Source: Rhabditophanes sp. KR3021
Taxonomy: Eukaryota > Nematoda > Chromadorea > Rhabditida > Alloionematidae
Assembly: GCA_963281155.1 (NCBI GenBank)
Contig: CAUJLY010000006.1
Span: 7,068,001-7,132,000, forward strand
DNA: 64,000 nucleotides
Direction: 5' to 3'
Part shown: positions 39,179-53,447 of the stretch, piece by piece
Layout of the letters: the number at the start of each line of letters is the position of its first letter
Numbering within the stretch: the stretch's first letter is position 1
Made by a program: the position numbers and the translations under genes
The notes under the pieces: generated by a model
What the model was told of the DNA's origin: nothing
What the model saw: the letters and a program-made list of their open reading frames with translations, nothing else
Databases searched by the model: none

Positions 39179-42070
39179 AACTAATTAACTAAATAGCCCC
39201 TTGTAAACAAAAGAATCTAACGCATAATTTTCGATCCAGTCTTTTTCACCTAAAATTAACCGTACCTGAAAGCTTAAACCACATTTAAAAACAAAACCAC
39301 TTCTCGTTCATTATAATATTCATTGTAATATATGATTGTATATTGTTTCACACATAAACACACACTAAATATAATGATTCAACTACTTCGCTTTATAGAA
39401 TCTATTTTTATAAAATGATTTCTTTCAAATGATTATTTTAGTCAAATTCCTGCCAACATTCAATAAATTCACTGCCGAGTTTTGTTTGACACAATATCGA
39501 TAAAAAGTCAGATTGCACTATCATGAGCATTGACGGCATCTATTAGTCACTCTCAAGTCAACATCAATTTCATTAAATTTTTACAAAAAAGGTACATTTT
39601 AAAAAGAAATGAATGGATGTCACCTAAGCATTCTAAAAATATCAGTTTCTGATTTTAAAATGATGCTTTTTTAAAAAAGGGCTCTATATGATATTTATGA
39701 TAGTTGAAAAGATTATTTTGAAAAGAAGCCTTTTGTTATAAAGTGAACTTTTATTAAAATATATTAGATGAATAATAATAAAATACATTAAGCGTTGAAG
39801 AGAAAAAAGTTAAATTCCTTTTATTGTACATATTAATATATATTTCTCTGGGATATTAATTTGTATTGTAGTCATTTAATATATATACAAAGTAGTGTCT
39901 CCTTGAAAAATGCCAACTTCAAAACCTAAAAAAGGAGATGGTGGATGGCAATTGACACTTTTAGTGACTTTCAATTTGATGCCATGGGTTGAGAAAATAA
40001 GAATGAATATTTATCTATATATATTATAAATGTTTTAGTGTTAAATAAATATTAACTTCTTTCAACAAACAATGATGGATTCAATTTTTGACTGAGTGGA
40101 TCATTTAAATTATTTGTAATAAAAAAGACCTCACACTTCCGGAAGAAGAAATTGCTGGAGATGCATTAAGATATAGGATGCTTTGAATCTATTTTAAATA
40201 TGCATACAATGTTTACAAAACGTTCTTTGTGAAATTATCATCTTGGCGGCCAGAGTAAACTATCTTTTTGATAAAAATATTTAAAAAAACATTCTTTAAA
40301 AGGGATTATTTTACAAATCAAAATGTACTATCATAATCATAAATAAATAGCTGTTTGTCTTCAGTTTAGCATCCATAAATATTGTCCTACTAACTATCAT
40401 CCAGAGTCTCTACTAAGAAAAAGGAAAACATGAAAGATCATGGCATTTGCCTCTCTACATTTTATAATTTAAAAAATAATTTGCAATTTTTTGCTTTGTC
40501 AATGTCTTCCACGAGACATAGGACATTTATGCGTATTTATTTGTTTATTGTCCTTACACAATTTATATCTATAAATAACATTTCCTTCTAATAAACTTTC
40601 CTCTAAATTCAGAAAAAAGCAGTAATCGGCTAATTGTGGATGATATATTGAGTTTGACTCTACAAATGAGATATTAGGTCAAAAGAAAAAGCCTAATTTG
40701 ATGTAAAATCTTTTAGTCCAATATATGTACATTTTTATTTCTGTTAAAAGACCAAAACTTTTTGAATCTTTAAATATTTATATTTGTAAAAGAGTTTAAT
40801 AATATCTTTCATGAAAATAAGTTCATACTTCGTTACATCATGAAAAATGGTAAGTGGTTTTTGGCACCTGCTGATAACTGAAATGTTATCAGATGTGTTG
40901 TGAGGAAAAGCTTTTGTTTGTACATATGTTCGTCTAATAACAAAACATAACTTTTTAAGTTTAGCACAAAAATTAGTAATAAGCATGTTTATTATCATTT
41001 CCAAGTATTTTTATGTCATCACTACCTAAACTAAAAGGCACATTCAAGTTTTTGTATGATAAAAGAAGATTCCCCATAATAACAATACTACTCTTATATG
41101 TATTCATTTTGATAGGTAAAATGAGGCAAACCTTAAGGCTTTTATCTCTTTCAAAAGATTTAGAGACTGGTTCCATTCAACTCCATGACTTTTGTCATTT
41201 AAGGACATCATCCACAAATCAGAACACACCAATAGTTTAGTGTTGTCATCCAACAAACATATTTAATGGAACATCAACCATTATACTTATCTTCTTTTGA
41301 AATGGCTCTTTAGTTCTCATATCATCTTATTGGCTCATTCTGTCTCAATTCAAACAAATAATAAGTTATTCGAAAAACATTTGACTATATATTGTGTGGT
41401 ACCATCATCAAAATATTTTTTTTATTATTTCCCCATACATAGCCAATTCCCCTTCCATAAATGTGATGCCTTATTTCGTGTCTAATATTCAATTAATGTA
41501 ATACCTATGCTCTTTCTATTAAAAAGTGTGTATCGTTGATGATATCCCCAACTATTAATGTAAGGACCAAAAAAGAGAGAAACTCAGTGAAGTATGTATT
41601 ACACTTATATTGTTATATTCATTTTGAAAAAGTAATTAGTTCTTTTAATTTCAGCTTACCCTCTTCTCCTTGTAAGCATGGATTTTTATAAGAGCTCCTG
41701 TCATTTACTCAAAATGAATGAATACATGTATTGTTTTAGCATATAACTATATAAAAATTTATCAATTTGATATGTTTTTACATTTTAGTGAAATGTTTTT
41801 TGATGGTGACTTTGTCATTAAGTGCAAAACGATAGAATACTGAGTTCTAATTTCATTCAAAAGATAAACAGTAGCACTAATTCTAAGTTAATTCTCTCGC
41901 ACTCAATTTTCTTATCTCAGCTTATTTGTAAATTTTAAACATTCTAATTTATCTTTTAGGTCTAGATATATCATCCATATTACACAGACATATTCAACTT
42001 TTTTTGATAATAGAGCTCTCTATAAAAATAATAAATACTTATATTTATTAGGTTAAACTTTTCCCTTTCA
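39179..42070. other. Intergenic, nothing recognised
   Basis: 2.9 kb, AT-rich. A 75-codon ATG frame at 41013-41240 has one hydrophobic segment but no family resemblance and was not accepted as a gene. Confidence 0.45.
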
Positions 42071-43204
42071 ATGCAATCAAACAATTATTTGTATCCTTCA
42101 GCTCCTAGGACTACGCGTTCTCTAAGTCCTCAACCGTATCGAATGGATACCTTAATGTCTCCATCTGCACGCTCCCCTGAAGAGTCTCCTCGTTGTTCTT
42201 TGTTGTTAGGTAAGATTTTATAGCAAAACTGTAGTGAATGAAACTAAAAAATTAAGGCAAAGAATCTTCTTTGACTTTTTGTAAATATTGTGATGTGATG
42301 CTTAAATAGATGTGTCTCTTATTTGTCTAATTTCCTTAATTACAACAAACTTATAAATTGAACTTTTGTCATTTAGCAAATGCAAGACTCGAAAGATCAA
42401 ATTCCATCATACCTACTAGGCTTACCATTGCATTATGCCCAAACATGACAACAAGTCAAGTCAACTCAATTAAAAAAAGCTGGAAGCACATCAACACAAA
42501 AGGTTTGTTTAACGTCATCAGGAGATGTTATCAGCGGTGCCAATGTTGTTGTCCTTCAGTTGCTTCAGCCTTTACGAACGAAAGTTTAAAAAAACAAAAT
42601 ATGATGCCGATCTGCGGTATTTCAGAACATACCAAATATTTTATCCTTCTATTTGATCGCATCATTGATAACGAACCAGTAAGTTAGACAAACAAAAATA
42701 ATTTAAAGATAAAAATGGAATTAATTTTTGTTTCTTTCAGAATATCGAAGATACTCTAAGAAAAATTGGAAGGGTTCATGTCAAATTGTATGAAGAATAT
42801 AAGCTCACTATCGCAGACATTGAACGTCTGGGAGAAATTGTTGCTGATGTTTTTCTGAAACTTGATGGAATTCGCCAAAATAAAGAAACAAGGTAATAAA
42901 ACAATTTCAAAGCTTTAACAAATATTTATCTTGTGTAAGTATACTTAATAATTCTACTTTTACTTCTAGTAAGTCTTGGAGAATCCTGATTGCTTCCATA
43001 TTTGATGAGGTTCGTGTTGGATATGAGTCTGAGTTGCGGTTGTGTCGTAGAAAAAGCTCAAATTTCCCAGACTTCTCCAACCCATCAAGTAGCCGTAATT
43101 CAAATCCTAGTATTTTGGAAGGACTGCCATCAACTTCAGGATCTAACATGGGTCCGTCAAGCAGTAAAATTGGAGACATTTGTCAAAAAATTTCGGAATT
43201 GTAA
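42071..43204 (+). CDS. Globin-like protein (divergent nematode globin) 1
   Basis: Four exons: 42071-42209, 42377-42678, 42741-42892 and 42970-43204, 275 aa. A Ser/Pro-rich, probably disordered N-terminal extension (~70 aa) precedes a globin fold starting at MTTSQVNSIKKSWKHI. Helix E carries SEHTKYFILLFDRII, with His at the distal E7 position, and helix F carries IGRVHVKLY, with the proximal His (F8). Helices G and H follow (SWRILIASIFDEV). The C-terminal tail is Ser-rich. N- and C-terminal extensions and conserved haem histidines are typical of the large nematode glb family, whose members often act in oxygen or redox sensing in neurons. A CysCysCys run (CQCCCPSV) in helix B/C is unusual. A second, clearly different globin lies 2.7 kb downstream. 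No membrane segment is seen. Haem binding is inferred. Confidence 0.8.
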
Positions 43205-45888
43205 ATAATGAAATCCAAGTTATCAAAAGCATAATCATTCATCCATCAGTATTTGGGCACAATTAAAAAGCAAACATTGAAAGAGATACACATCTACAAA
43301 CTAATTATTTATAGTCTATATCCTTTTAAATATGTACAATAAGTATGCTTAATGAATAAACTGCAAAATTTTAACAAATAAGTAGTTGGACCGTCATAAT
43401 TTAATGTATTTATACACAATATAATGATGCCAAATCAAAAAGCCTTTTCCAAATAAATGTGCTCATCTGCTTAAGGCTTATTGTCCTTTTTAATTGCATT
43501 AACTTATTGGTTTATACAAACTTTATTATGTATATCTTCACATTCATTTTGACCAATTTTTAAGTTAACTTACTTGTGTCTTGCCATCATAAATTGGATA
43601 CATTTAAGGGGGTAAAAAACAGTGGAACTTTAACTAAAAGCAGAAAGTAGACTGTCACACTGAATTCTTAGAAATGTTTGAATATTATAAAACATTATGC
43701 CTGGTTAATGTATTTAATGCCATTTCAGATTTATATATTCAGGTTCTATGTGATTCATTTTTTTACGACTATTTTCAAACCAAACTATTATTTTTGCCTT
43801 CAAAAGAATGCGGCAACAAAATTTGGTGATTTATACAATTTCGAGCATATGTATACACATACAGATGTAATACAACAAGTCAAAAATTACTGAGATAAAT
43901 GTGCGTGACTTAAGTGGATACTTACTACACGCAATCCAAATTTTGAATTTAGATTTATAAAAAGAACTTTTAAATATAATAACATAAAATTCCTTTCATA
44001 ATATTTAATATCATCATTTATTTAAGTGCTTTAATTTTATTAAAAATATATTTGGATGCATAGCCAATTCACTTCATAGGTAAATTACTTTATTGTCAAA
44101 TAAAATATACATTATTTATATTTTAATCAATTGGCATGATTGATATTTTATTAATTTTCTAAATTCGGTTTCTATCAAATGTAATTTTATTTTGTCTCAT
44201 TATAAATAAAACATTTCATTAATATAACAAATGGCTTTATTAACCTCCTCTTTGATAAGCATTGTGATGATTACTAGCGATGTCCCACCCTATCATTCAA
44301 ATGTGCATCATCAAACAGAACCCAACATTTTGCCACATGTTTTTTTGGACATTTCTCTCAAATTAATATCAGTGCATACAATTTCAAATAAATGTACCTT
44401 CTCACGGTATATTTACAGGATATAGAAGTATCTTGATTTATTGTTTCAGTATTAAATCTTCTTGCATCTCGTCATTTTCTAGTATAAATCAAAGTAAAAC
44501 AAACATAAACGGATTTTGTTTTTGAGAAATGTTTAAAAATAGTGCTAAATAGTATCAAAATGATACAAAATGACTCATTCCAAAATTATAGCTTAAAAGG
44601 AATGTATGTAATCGCATTTATTATTTTACATTATATCATATACATTATCTTTATTATTAATAGTATGTCTACCTTTTGATAAATAAACTTGTTATCAATT
44701 CCATCATCACCAAACTATAAAGGTTACCATTTTGAACAAAAAATGTGCCATTAACACTTAGATGCATGTCAACAAGCACAGCTTGCCTTAATGATTTGTT
44801 AATAATATGGGAGGCATACAAATAAACTTACGCATACAGATACACATACTCCATTCTATTAAATAATCCTTCATCAAGCCAATCAGGGTAATATTTTAGT
44901 TTGAATGACTTATATTAGCTTATCATTATATATTGTGCAATTTCGCCCCATAGATAGTTAATCTCGTCATTCGCTTCATTTATTTATACTTCATCTATTT
45001 TTTTATATCAAATGTTTTGTAGATGTAACAAAAATTATATAAATAAACATTTTTCCTACCATTTTATATCAAATTTGGTTAACTCTTAAGCTTTGTACCA
45101 TAATTACTGCCATACCAAAATAGTTTTGGCAAGACACAAAAAATATTTTTCCTGATAATTATGACAATGCCATATAAAATTGGATGATGTTTCAAAAGCT
45201 CCATTATCTTCTAAACATTTTATATTTATATCACGTAAGTATATATTATTTTACTTAAATAATTTTTATATCACTAAAATTACAATAGATAGACTGTATT
45301 TTTGCTGTTATTTAGTTTGGAGATTGAAATAGATAAAATTTAAATTACCATATAGTTCAATAACATTTAAGTTATTTGTTTTTGAAAAATCATTATACTG
45401 TGTCATTTAGTTTGCCACAATTTAAGTTAAACTTTGAATATTAAGCAATGCCATTTACGTGATTCTGAGTAAATGACGATATGATTTTTTGTTGGAATTG
45501 GTAGGCTGTTAAGAGTTATTAAATGCTAAAACAGTTACAATATGCTAAGAGGTAACTTCATTGTCAAAACAATTAGACAGTTTAAAAAAAAGCGGAAGAA
45601 GAAGTGCATCATCATTTATCAAATTATATTTGTTCGCGGTGCCACTTTTTTATCATTGTAATTTTGTTACACTTATATACTATCATCACCCTTTTTTATT
45701 GCCATGTACAAAAGTATATACATTTATATTTTAAAAGATAATAACATATTTTATACATTTGTAAGATAATATATCAAAAGAAAACAAATATTCGGTTTGT
45801 TGAATTGCAATTTAACATATACTTAAAGTTGCCCAATTGTATCTATAACATACCCTTATTGAAACAATCATCTAACAAATTACATACA
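43205..45888. other. Intergenic between the two globin genes
   Basis: 2.7 kb, AT-rich, with no supported gene. The distance and separate upstream regions argue against the two globins forming one operon. Confidence 0.5.
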
Positions 45889-47175
45889 ATGGATTCCACC
45901 AACAACTCTTTTGACTTTCGAAGATGCCAATCTCTTCGTAACAGCAACGGTAAATTTAAAGCCCTTTTCACTTTACTATATTCCACTTTTCTCTAAACTA
46001 TGAATTGTTCAGCTAAAAATTCTAACAACAATTCTTCATCATCTAGTGGTGTAACCAGAAGTGCTGGAGGCAGTGGCAAGTGTCGGTCACGCTCTAATCG
46101 TAATCGAGGTAATTATAAACATCAAATGTGAGCATTATTAATTTTTTATCATCTTTCAAAGAAAATGTCTCTACATTGGGTAAAATGACGGCGAGTCAAA
46201 AAAGTGTACTTATTAGTTCATGGAAGTTTATCAAGCCTAATGCAAACTTTATCATGCGCAAAATCTTTACTGAGCTCGAATCTGTTTCTCCAAAAGTCAA
46301 ACAAGTAAGTGCTTCTATAAAACTAATTTTGAATTAAATTGACCATGACGAGGATACTGCGATATTTGATATCTGTTTTACTTAATTAATTCTTATTTGT
46401 CGAGATAAAAGAATTGCCTAGCCATATTATTACCAATCCAAATACGTTTATTTTTCCTTTGTTGTAGATTTTTGCCAAAGCCGCGATTTTGGATTGTTTT
46501 TCCAAAGAATCATCTGATGCTAAAGCTTGTACAGTTGATGAACATGTGAGACTCCTTTCAAGGTAAGTACTTACATTTTGAGTAGTTGGTATATGGACAT
46601 AAGGCTGCTGTGTTAAAGATGTTATCTATGTAAAAATATCTTGCCAGAAATGTATATTTAGCTATGTGTAACACATTTATGTAGGAATTGGTAATTTTTT
46701 CCTGAATTTATATAAATAAATATTCCGCACTTAAAAATGTATAGCAAACTTTTTCAGATTCATTGATGATGTTATCAGTAACATTGATAAGGAAAAGGAA
46801 GTTCGCAATATTTTGCGTAAAGTTGGACAATCTCATGCAGGTCTAAGTAATGGCTCTTTGTTTACAAGTTCTCTTTGGGAGTTCTTGGGGGAGATAGCTG
46901 TCGCCAAAATTTGCCAAGTTGATTATGTTCAGGTAAATTTGATTAATTAACTACAACGTAATTGTAATATGTAGAAGTCCCGCGAAGCTGCCAAGGCCTG
47001 GAGGTTGTTGATCGCTTTCATGACCGACGAACTTAGAAATGCGTTTGATGAGCAAGTCAAAATAGTTCGACGCTCTTCGGTCGACTTTTCCAAGGAGTCT
47101 ACCGAAACTGATATTACCGAAAAGCTTAAGAACATTCATCTCGAATATCAAGATAGCTCTCACAGTGATACTTAA
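45889..47175 (+). CDS. Globin-like protein (divergent nematode globin) 2
   Basis: Six exons: 45889-45949, 46013-46108, 46162-46304, 46468-46562, 46758-46932 and 46975-47175, 256 aa. A Ser/Asn/Arg-rich N-terminal extension (~65 aa) leads into the globin fold at MTASQKSVLISSWKFI. Helix E has TVDEHVRLLSRFIDDVI (distal His) and helix F VGQSHAGLS (proximal His). Helices G and H are LWEFLGEIAVAKI and AWRLLIAFMTDEL. The tail is charged. Gene structure differs from its neighbour (six exons against four), and sequence identity is low, so the pair is an old duplication or a chance association of two glb genes. The last intron (46933-46974, 42 bp) has a poor pyrimidine tract but keeps frame. Cytoplasmic haem protein is inferred. 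Confidence 0.82.
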
Positions 47176-50146
47176 ATAGAATATTCTTAAATATCGTCCT
47201 TGGTATATTTATTTTTAAACATTATCACAACAAATTAAAACTAGCAAATACGATATACAACGTTTTCAACCAATTCAAAAAACAATCAAATCCATCTTCT
47301 ATTTCCATATGCATTGCTATTTAATGTTTTCCGGTAAAGGAATCTCACAAAAGTGTGTTTAGTTTTAATAGTAGTACAGTAAACTGTGTATTCTAATTTC
47401 ATTTTATTTGAGTCTACGTTTTTAATATTCTAATGTTATATACATATAAATGCACATAAGCACATACAAACACTTACATATTATTGTAATTTTTGATAAC
47501 ATATATGCAGTAGTTTCGTAATTGCCTACCATTTTTATATGTATGAAATATAATTGCTTAAATTTTTTATGTAATTTCTTAATGCTTTTTCATATAAATA
47601 AACGCATGATTGATATAAGCAATATTTTGTAAAATAAACATTGATTAAAGGTGTTGTTAACTGGTTATGATTATTAATAATACAAATTACATAACTTTTA
47701 TTGGTTTGATCAAATGTGCCGCGCAAGTTTCTGTTCAAGCATTTCCAAAAAAGACTTATAAACCAAATTGAATTAATTAACATTATGACTAAACCTACGC
47801 AGCGGCATAGATATTGGTAAAGTAACAACCAAACAAATTTTTCCTAAAATACCACATTTTTTGGTAAATAGTAGATACATTAAGGTAAAATACTGCTTTT
47901 AGGTCTTGATAATTTGGCTATTGAGTACCAAGTACTAAATAATTTAATTTTACCCAAATAAAATTGAATTTATCTACCAAATACCAAAAATTACCAAAAA
48001 GTTTTGGTAATCAGTAGGTTAATTATAACAGACAATATTCAATCAACCTCAGAAACAATTTAATTCTCAATTTAATATTTATCCAGTTCATGAATAAGCT
48101 TAAGCAGCCTCAAATTCTCATATTCATATTTATGAGTTTTTGATGTTCTTATTTATGAATTATCCCGTTCATATCAATGATCTAATCACATAAATAACAA
48201 GGAGTAACAACCTAATAACAATCTACAAATGAGTTTTTTGCAAAAGAAAGGATAAAAGTTTATTTTTAATATGATATCCTTTTTTGGTGCATTTCTTTCT
48301 TTAGTATTTAAATTTTCTACTTAAGGAATAAAATACATTTTAAGTAGTTTAAAATTGTATTATTTATAAACAAAACTTTAATATTTGAATTTCAAATGAA
48401 TATTGAAAACCTTTTCGATAGAAGATAAAAATAATAAGAGAATTTTTTCAAAAATATTTTACTAACTTTTAAAAGAAATTAAGCAGCGCTTCAAACATTA
48501 TATAATAATATTAGAATTTATCTTTGATAAAAATACAATGCAATTGCATTTGTAAAAAGTCATATTAAATAAATTAAGTTACGGAATATATTTTTGTGAC
48601 ATCTTTTGTAATACTATTTTCTGTTAAGATGTATGTTCATTATGGCTCCTCTAATAGTTCCCTGTTAAACGGATATATTATGTTCAAAATTGAGTAATCA
48701 AAGTTTTATCAGATGACATTTTTAAGAATCAAAAAAGGAGTTTTTATAAACCTAGACCAGACTGACGCCACCCTTCACGACAATAGCTCCTATTTTATGA
48801 TAATTTCCATCTTTAAGGATTGATGGTGTCCTTAAGATAGGGTCTCGTTCATCTCTCGACTCAAAAAATTAAAACTTTATTGTTTGGATTGTAATGTAGG
48901 ATAATGTAAGAAAAAGTGTAACTTTCTTATATGATATGTATGAGCTAATATGATACAATTTGAAAAGCCTTTAAATTCCCATTATTTTTGTTCTAACTAT
49001 TTAAATAAAAGTAAACAAGTTTGACGTATATTTTTGTTGGGATATGGCGTTTCTAAAAAATATCTAATTTGGTACCTTCTAATTGTAAATTTTAATTTTC
49101 AACCGGAGCTGAATCACCATTTGCACACAAAGGGCATATATTTGCATCTCACATTTTAAGTCCTTAATTTGACAATCTGAAGTTATCACAACATCCAAAA
49201 ATTTATCCTTTCCCTATTCTTCTTACCCTCTTGACTATTCCTCTTCCTAATCACAATCGTCTTTTTCTGTTTTTCATTTGCATAATTGCAGTAGAAGTTA
49301 TTGTGAAAACTAAGAAAGAATGTAGCGGCATTTTTTCAGTTTTCTAGTCTTCTTACCACATATATAATATAATGCAGGGCAACAGCACAAAGTCGTAAGT
49401 ATCTTTAAATTTGATTTGTCTGTTAACAGTCCACCATAACTTTTAAATAATTTAGATAGCAATGACGCATTACAATCACTTACAAATCCTATTTAAATCG
49501 TCATAGCGAAAATTATATCTCTGTATATTTTGATAAGTAAAACTGATTTGTGCGTCTATAATCGTAACTAAATATTCTCTAAAGATCTCTAATTTTGGCA
49601 CTACAAAAATTGTCAAATGAAAGCTAATTATATATGAATGTATAAATATATATGCACATGAACATAAATATATATTTTAGCCATTTAGGAACAACAACTT
49701 TTATTTTATATTTTTGTGACTGTTCGTATATCATATTATTTTTTAATATTTCCATTCTGATGAATTTTTCTCAAGTGACATAAATTTTATTAGATTGGTC
49801 ACTTTAGACGAAACTATAGTCTCTTGTCTATATGTAATCTGAATATCAAATCGTCATTGAGCTTTGTTAATATTTATTCCTTATATGTATTATTATATAC
49901 AATCCTTTTTTAAATTTAGCCATCTTTCATAGAATTCTCAAATTTACCCATCTTTCAAACAATTTCAAACTTACATAAATAAAGTAAATATATTGAAGTA
50001 TATTTGTCAACTTAACAAACATTTCAGCCAATGAAATGCCATTTTGCGATTAAATATCTATCTACCTAAACCTAAGCTGCTAAACCAATTATTTAACTAT
50101 CTTCAACATTCTTTCTCTCATATTCTTGCTGATCCATTTCCGTAAA
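47176..50146. other. Intergenic with a MITE-like inverted repeat and an exon-like island
   Basis: 3 kb of mostly AT-rich DNA. It contains the inverted-repeat element at 47850-48020. On the minus strand, 48757-48865 holds a GC-richer open frame that reads like protein but has no start. No complete gene is recognised. Confidence 0.4.
47850..48020. mobile_element. Possible MITE-like inverted-repeat element
   Basis: A left arm starting ttttttggtaaatagtagat is matched in inverse orientation by a right arm ending with ctaccaaataccaaaaattac. After reverse complementing, the arms share TTTTTGGTA, GTAGATA and GGTAAAAT in the same order, about 150 bp apart from end to end. There is no coding capacity. 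Target-site duplications are not clear. Confidence 0.35.
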
Positions 50147-51787
50147 ATGTCACACCCAGGATGGGTGATGGTTTCATTTTTGACGGAAATTTTGTCTACA
50201 TACAATGCTGGTATCGGAACCCAAGCTCATAATTTAATGCAGTGTGCCAATGATACAGAAATTATTGACAATCTCTTAAAAGATACCTACAACAAGCACT
50301 ACCTCCCAAATCATCCGGTTCATGTTAGAGTAGACATGTGGGTTCAAGAGGTAACGGCTGTAAGTGAATTGACTCAGGACTTTGAAATAGGTAAATGGAT
50401 GACTTTATATCTATTAATCGGTGTTTAGACTTGTATATTAACGAATTTTGGGAAGATCCGGCATTAATATTTGATTTTATGAACCCATGCAAAAGTAACA
50501 TATCCTTCGACGACAAGGTTCTGCAAAAACTGTGGATTCCTAACACATGCTTCATTAACTCCAAAAGTGCGCAAATCCATGAAAGTCCCTTCAAAAATGT
50601 GTTTTTAATGGTGTTTGCCAATGGTAGTTTGCTCATTTAGTTTGTCATTTACATAAATAATTGTTTAGGAACTTTGTGGACCAATTATCGCATGAAGTTA
50701 ACTGGTCCTTGTGATATGAATTTGATTAGGTTTCCTTTTGACAAGCAAAAATGCTTTCTGACCTTTGAGTCGTTTAATTATAGTGAGTGCACACTTATCG
50801 GACCGATTAAGTAATTTGCCAAATTGTTTTCATTTAGATACTGGGGAAGTTAGGATGCAATGGAATCAACCATTTCCTATTATGCTATTAAAGGACATAG
50901 AGTTGCCAGATTTCGTTTTATCAAATTTTAGTGCTGTCGCAGTAGAACAAGTAATTAAATAGTTTAATATTTAAATGATGTATTTTTAGGCATATCCAGC
51001 CGGATTGTGGGATGAATTGACGGTAGCCTTTGTGTTTAAGCGAAGGTATGGATGGTATATCTTGCAAGGATACATTCCTACTTACGTCACAATTTTCATT
51101 TCATGGATTTCATTTTACCTCGGCTCAAGAGCTATCCCAGCCCGTACTTTACTTGGAGTAAATTCTCTTTTGGCAATGACTTTCCGTAAGACTGAAAATA
51201 AAAATGCTAATTTTAATTGTTTAGAATTTGGAAATTTAATCAGAAATCTGCCAAGAGTCAATTACATGAAAGCCATCGATATTTGGATGCTTAGTGGGAT
51301 GCTTTTTATCTTCATGTCACTTCTTGAATTAGCCGTTGTTGGTTTCATGTGTAGAAATGAAGGAATGCCCAAGCGACAAAAAACATCCAAACAAAATTAT
51401 CATGTTGAAGAGTTTGCTTGGAAAGATATGCCTAGTCCTCAGATTGGATTGAGACAATTTTGGGTCGAAAAAAGGCACTCACTTAAGAATTCCTCAACTG
51501 ATGTGAAAACGATGCGAATATTGGAATATGCTCCAACAACACCATTAAATAGTAATGTCATAAATCTGCAACAGTCAATTGCTTGTAGTGTCAAGAAACA
51601 ACGTAAAAAGAGAAATGTTGCTTATTGCTTTCGTAGATTTCACGGATGCTTACAGAATTTGCAGCCCGAAACAGTCGACAAATATAGTGCCATATTTTTC
51701 CCTATAGGATATCTGTGCTTTAATATTGCATACTGGGGTTACTACCTTACTGACTTGTCAGCAATAGAGGAGAATGTTGTTTCTTGA
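50147..51787 (+). CDS. Cys-loop ligand-gated ion channel subunit with PAR anion-pore motif
   Basis: Six exons: 50147-50390, 50429-50623, 50669-50782, 50838-50950, 50990-51185 and 51225-51787, 474 aa. Introns are 38, 45, 55, 39 and 39 bp. It starts MSHPGWVMVSFLTEI, a weak leader. The extracellular domain has the Cys-loop CDMNLIRFPFDKQKC (C-x13-C). M1 follows FKRRYGWYILQGYIPTY. M2 is SRAIPARTLLGVNSLLAMTF, with the Pro-Ala-Arg motif of anion-selective channels. M3 follows NLPRVNYMKAIDIW. A ~105-residue cytoplasmic loop rich in Lys/Ser leads to M4 (DKYSAIFFPIGYLCFNIAYWG). It is paralogous to the minus-strand channel at 28765-30318: coding lengths of exons 1 and 2 (244 and 195) are identical. The ligand cannot be assigned. 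It probably acts as an inhibitory neuronal or muscle receptor. Confidence 0.85.
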
Positions 51788-52129
51788 ATAAAATAAAATC
51801 TTCCCCTCATAAATTTATTATACGCACATAGTTATTTGTTGTATGCAGAAGTCATCTTTTAACAGTATTTAACTAAATATTACCAAGTTAATTTAAACTC
51901 ACCTGCTAAATAGCAAGCTTCTAACAATGGTTAGAGACCGACATCCTTGGGAAATATAGCGTTTATCAGCATCTAGAGTATACCAAGGTAGATGTATTGT
52001 TCGTGTAAAACAGCTACTTTGATTTGTAATCACAGTTATTAAATCCGTTTAAGTAGTATTTAAGCATTACAAATGTTAAGTGTTTTATAATTTATTGAAA
52101 TCAAACTTATGCCGATCAAAAATAGTTTA
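51788..52129. other. Short intergenic gap
   Basis: 3' region of the plus-strand channel gene, ending at the ATPase pseudogene. No feature is recognised. Confidence 0.45.
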
Positions 52130-52681
<552 letters not shown>

Positions 52682-53447
52682 CTAGCAAAATCAATTCATG
52701 AACGAACTGTGAAACATTTATGCTTACACAAAAAGTAGTCCAAACCAATGTTTTTAATCAAGTTTTTTTAATTATAATTTGCCATTGGTGTTTTTAATAA
52801 GCATAAATAGCCCAGTATGGAAGTGCTGAATTCAGTTTTTGAATAGAGTTCAATTAGTATAAGTAAATTTATTGACTTCCTTGCTATAATTTTATGAGAC
52901 TGTTAATTTGTTCAATTATCGTTTTATGATAAGTATAGACAAATTGTACCAGGATTGTGTGTATATAAATGACATAGAAAATAGTTTTTTGGTTTGAATT
53001 ATACATAATTGTCTTAAAATTAGCTTCTATAACTAAGTTGATGTTTGCAAGGTGTCTTTGAATACCTTTTGCATACTAGAACAAAAGTTTGATCCAAGAC
53101 CACTTCGATTAATCATCATATTAGTTCGTAATGTAAAAACAAACAGTTAAGGCCAAATAACTTAAACTTTACCCTCAAAGTTGTTTTTTGATCTTTTTTA
53201 AGTACTATTGTTGGATAGACACGTGTTCACTATGACAACATATTATTATATGGATATTTTATTAGTATTTATATGTTATAGATCTAATAAAAGTCAGATA
53301 TCTTGCTTCTTATTTCACAACTATAAAAACAAAAGTGGTTGGTCTGTTTGCCATACTTAAACAATTTGTTTAGACGGAACTTAGGATGCTTATTAAATCC
53401 ATAAAATTTATTCGTATGTATTATGTGGAGAGTAAATATGAAGTTTG
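52682..53447. other. Intergenic, nothing recognised
   Basis: AT-rich gap between the ATPase pseudogene and the sugar transporter's 3' end. I looked for further ATPase exons upstream of the pseudogene and found none convincing. Confidence 0.45.

Noticed and set aside
41013..41240. 75-codon plus-strand ATG frame with one hydrophobic segment
   Set aside because: No family, no splice support and composition like random AT-rich sequence; a minus-strand frame overlaps it equally well.
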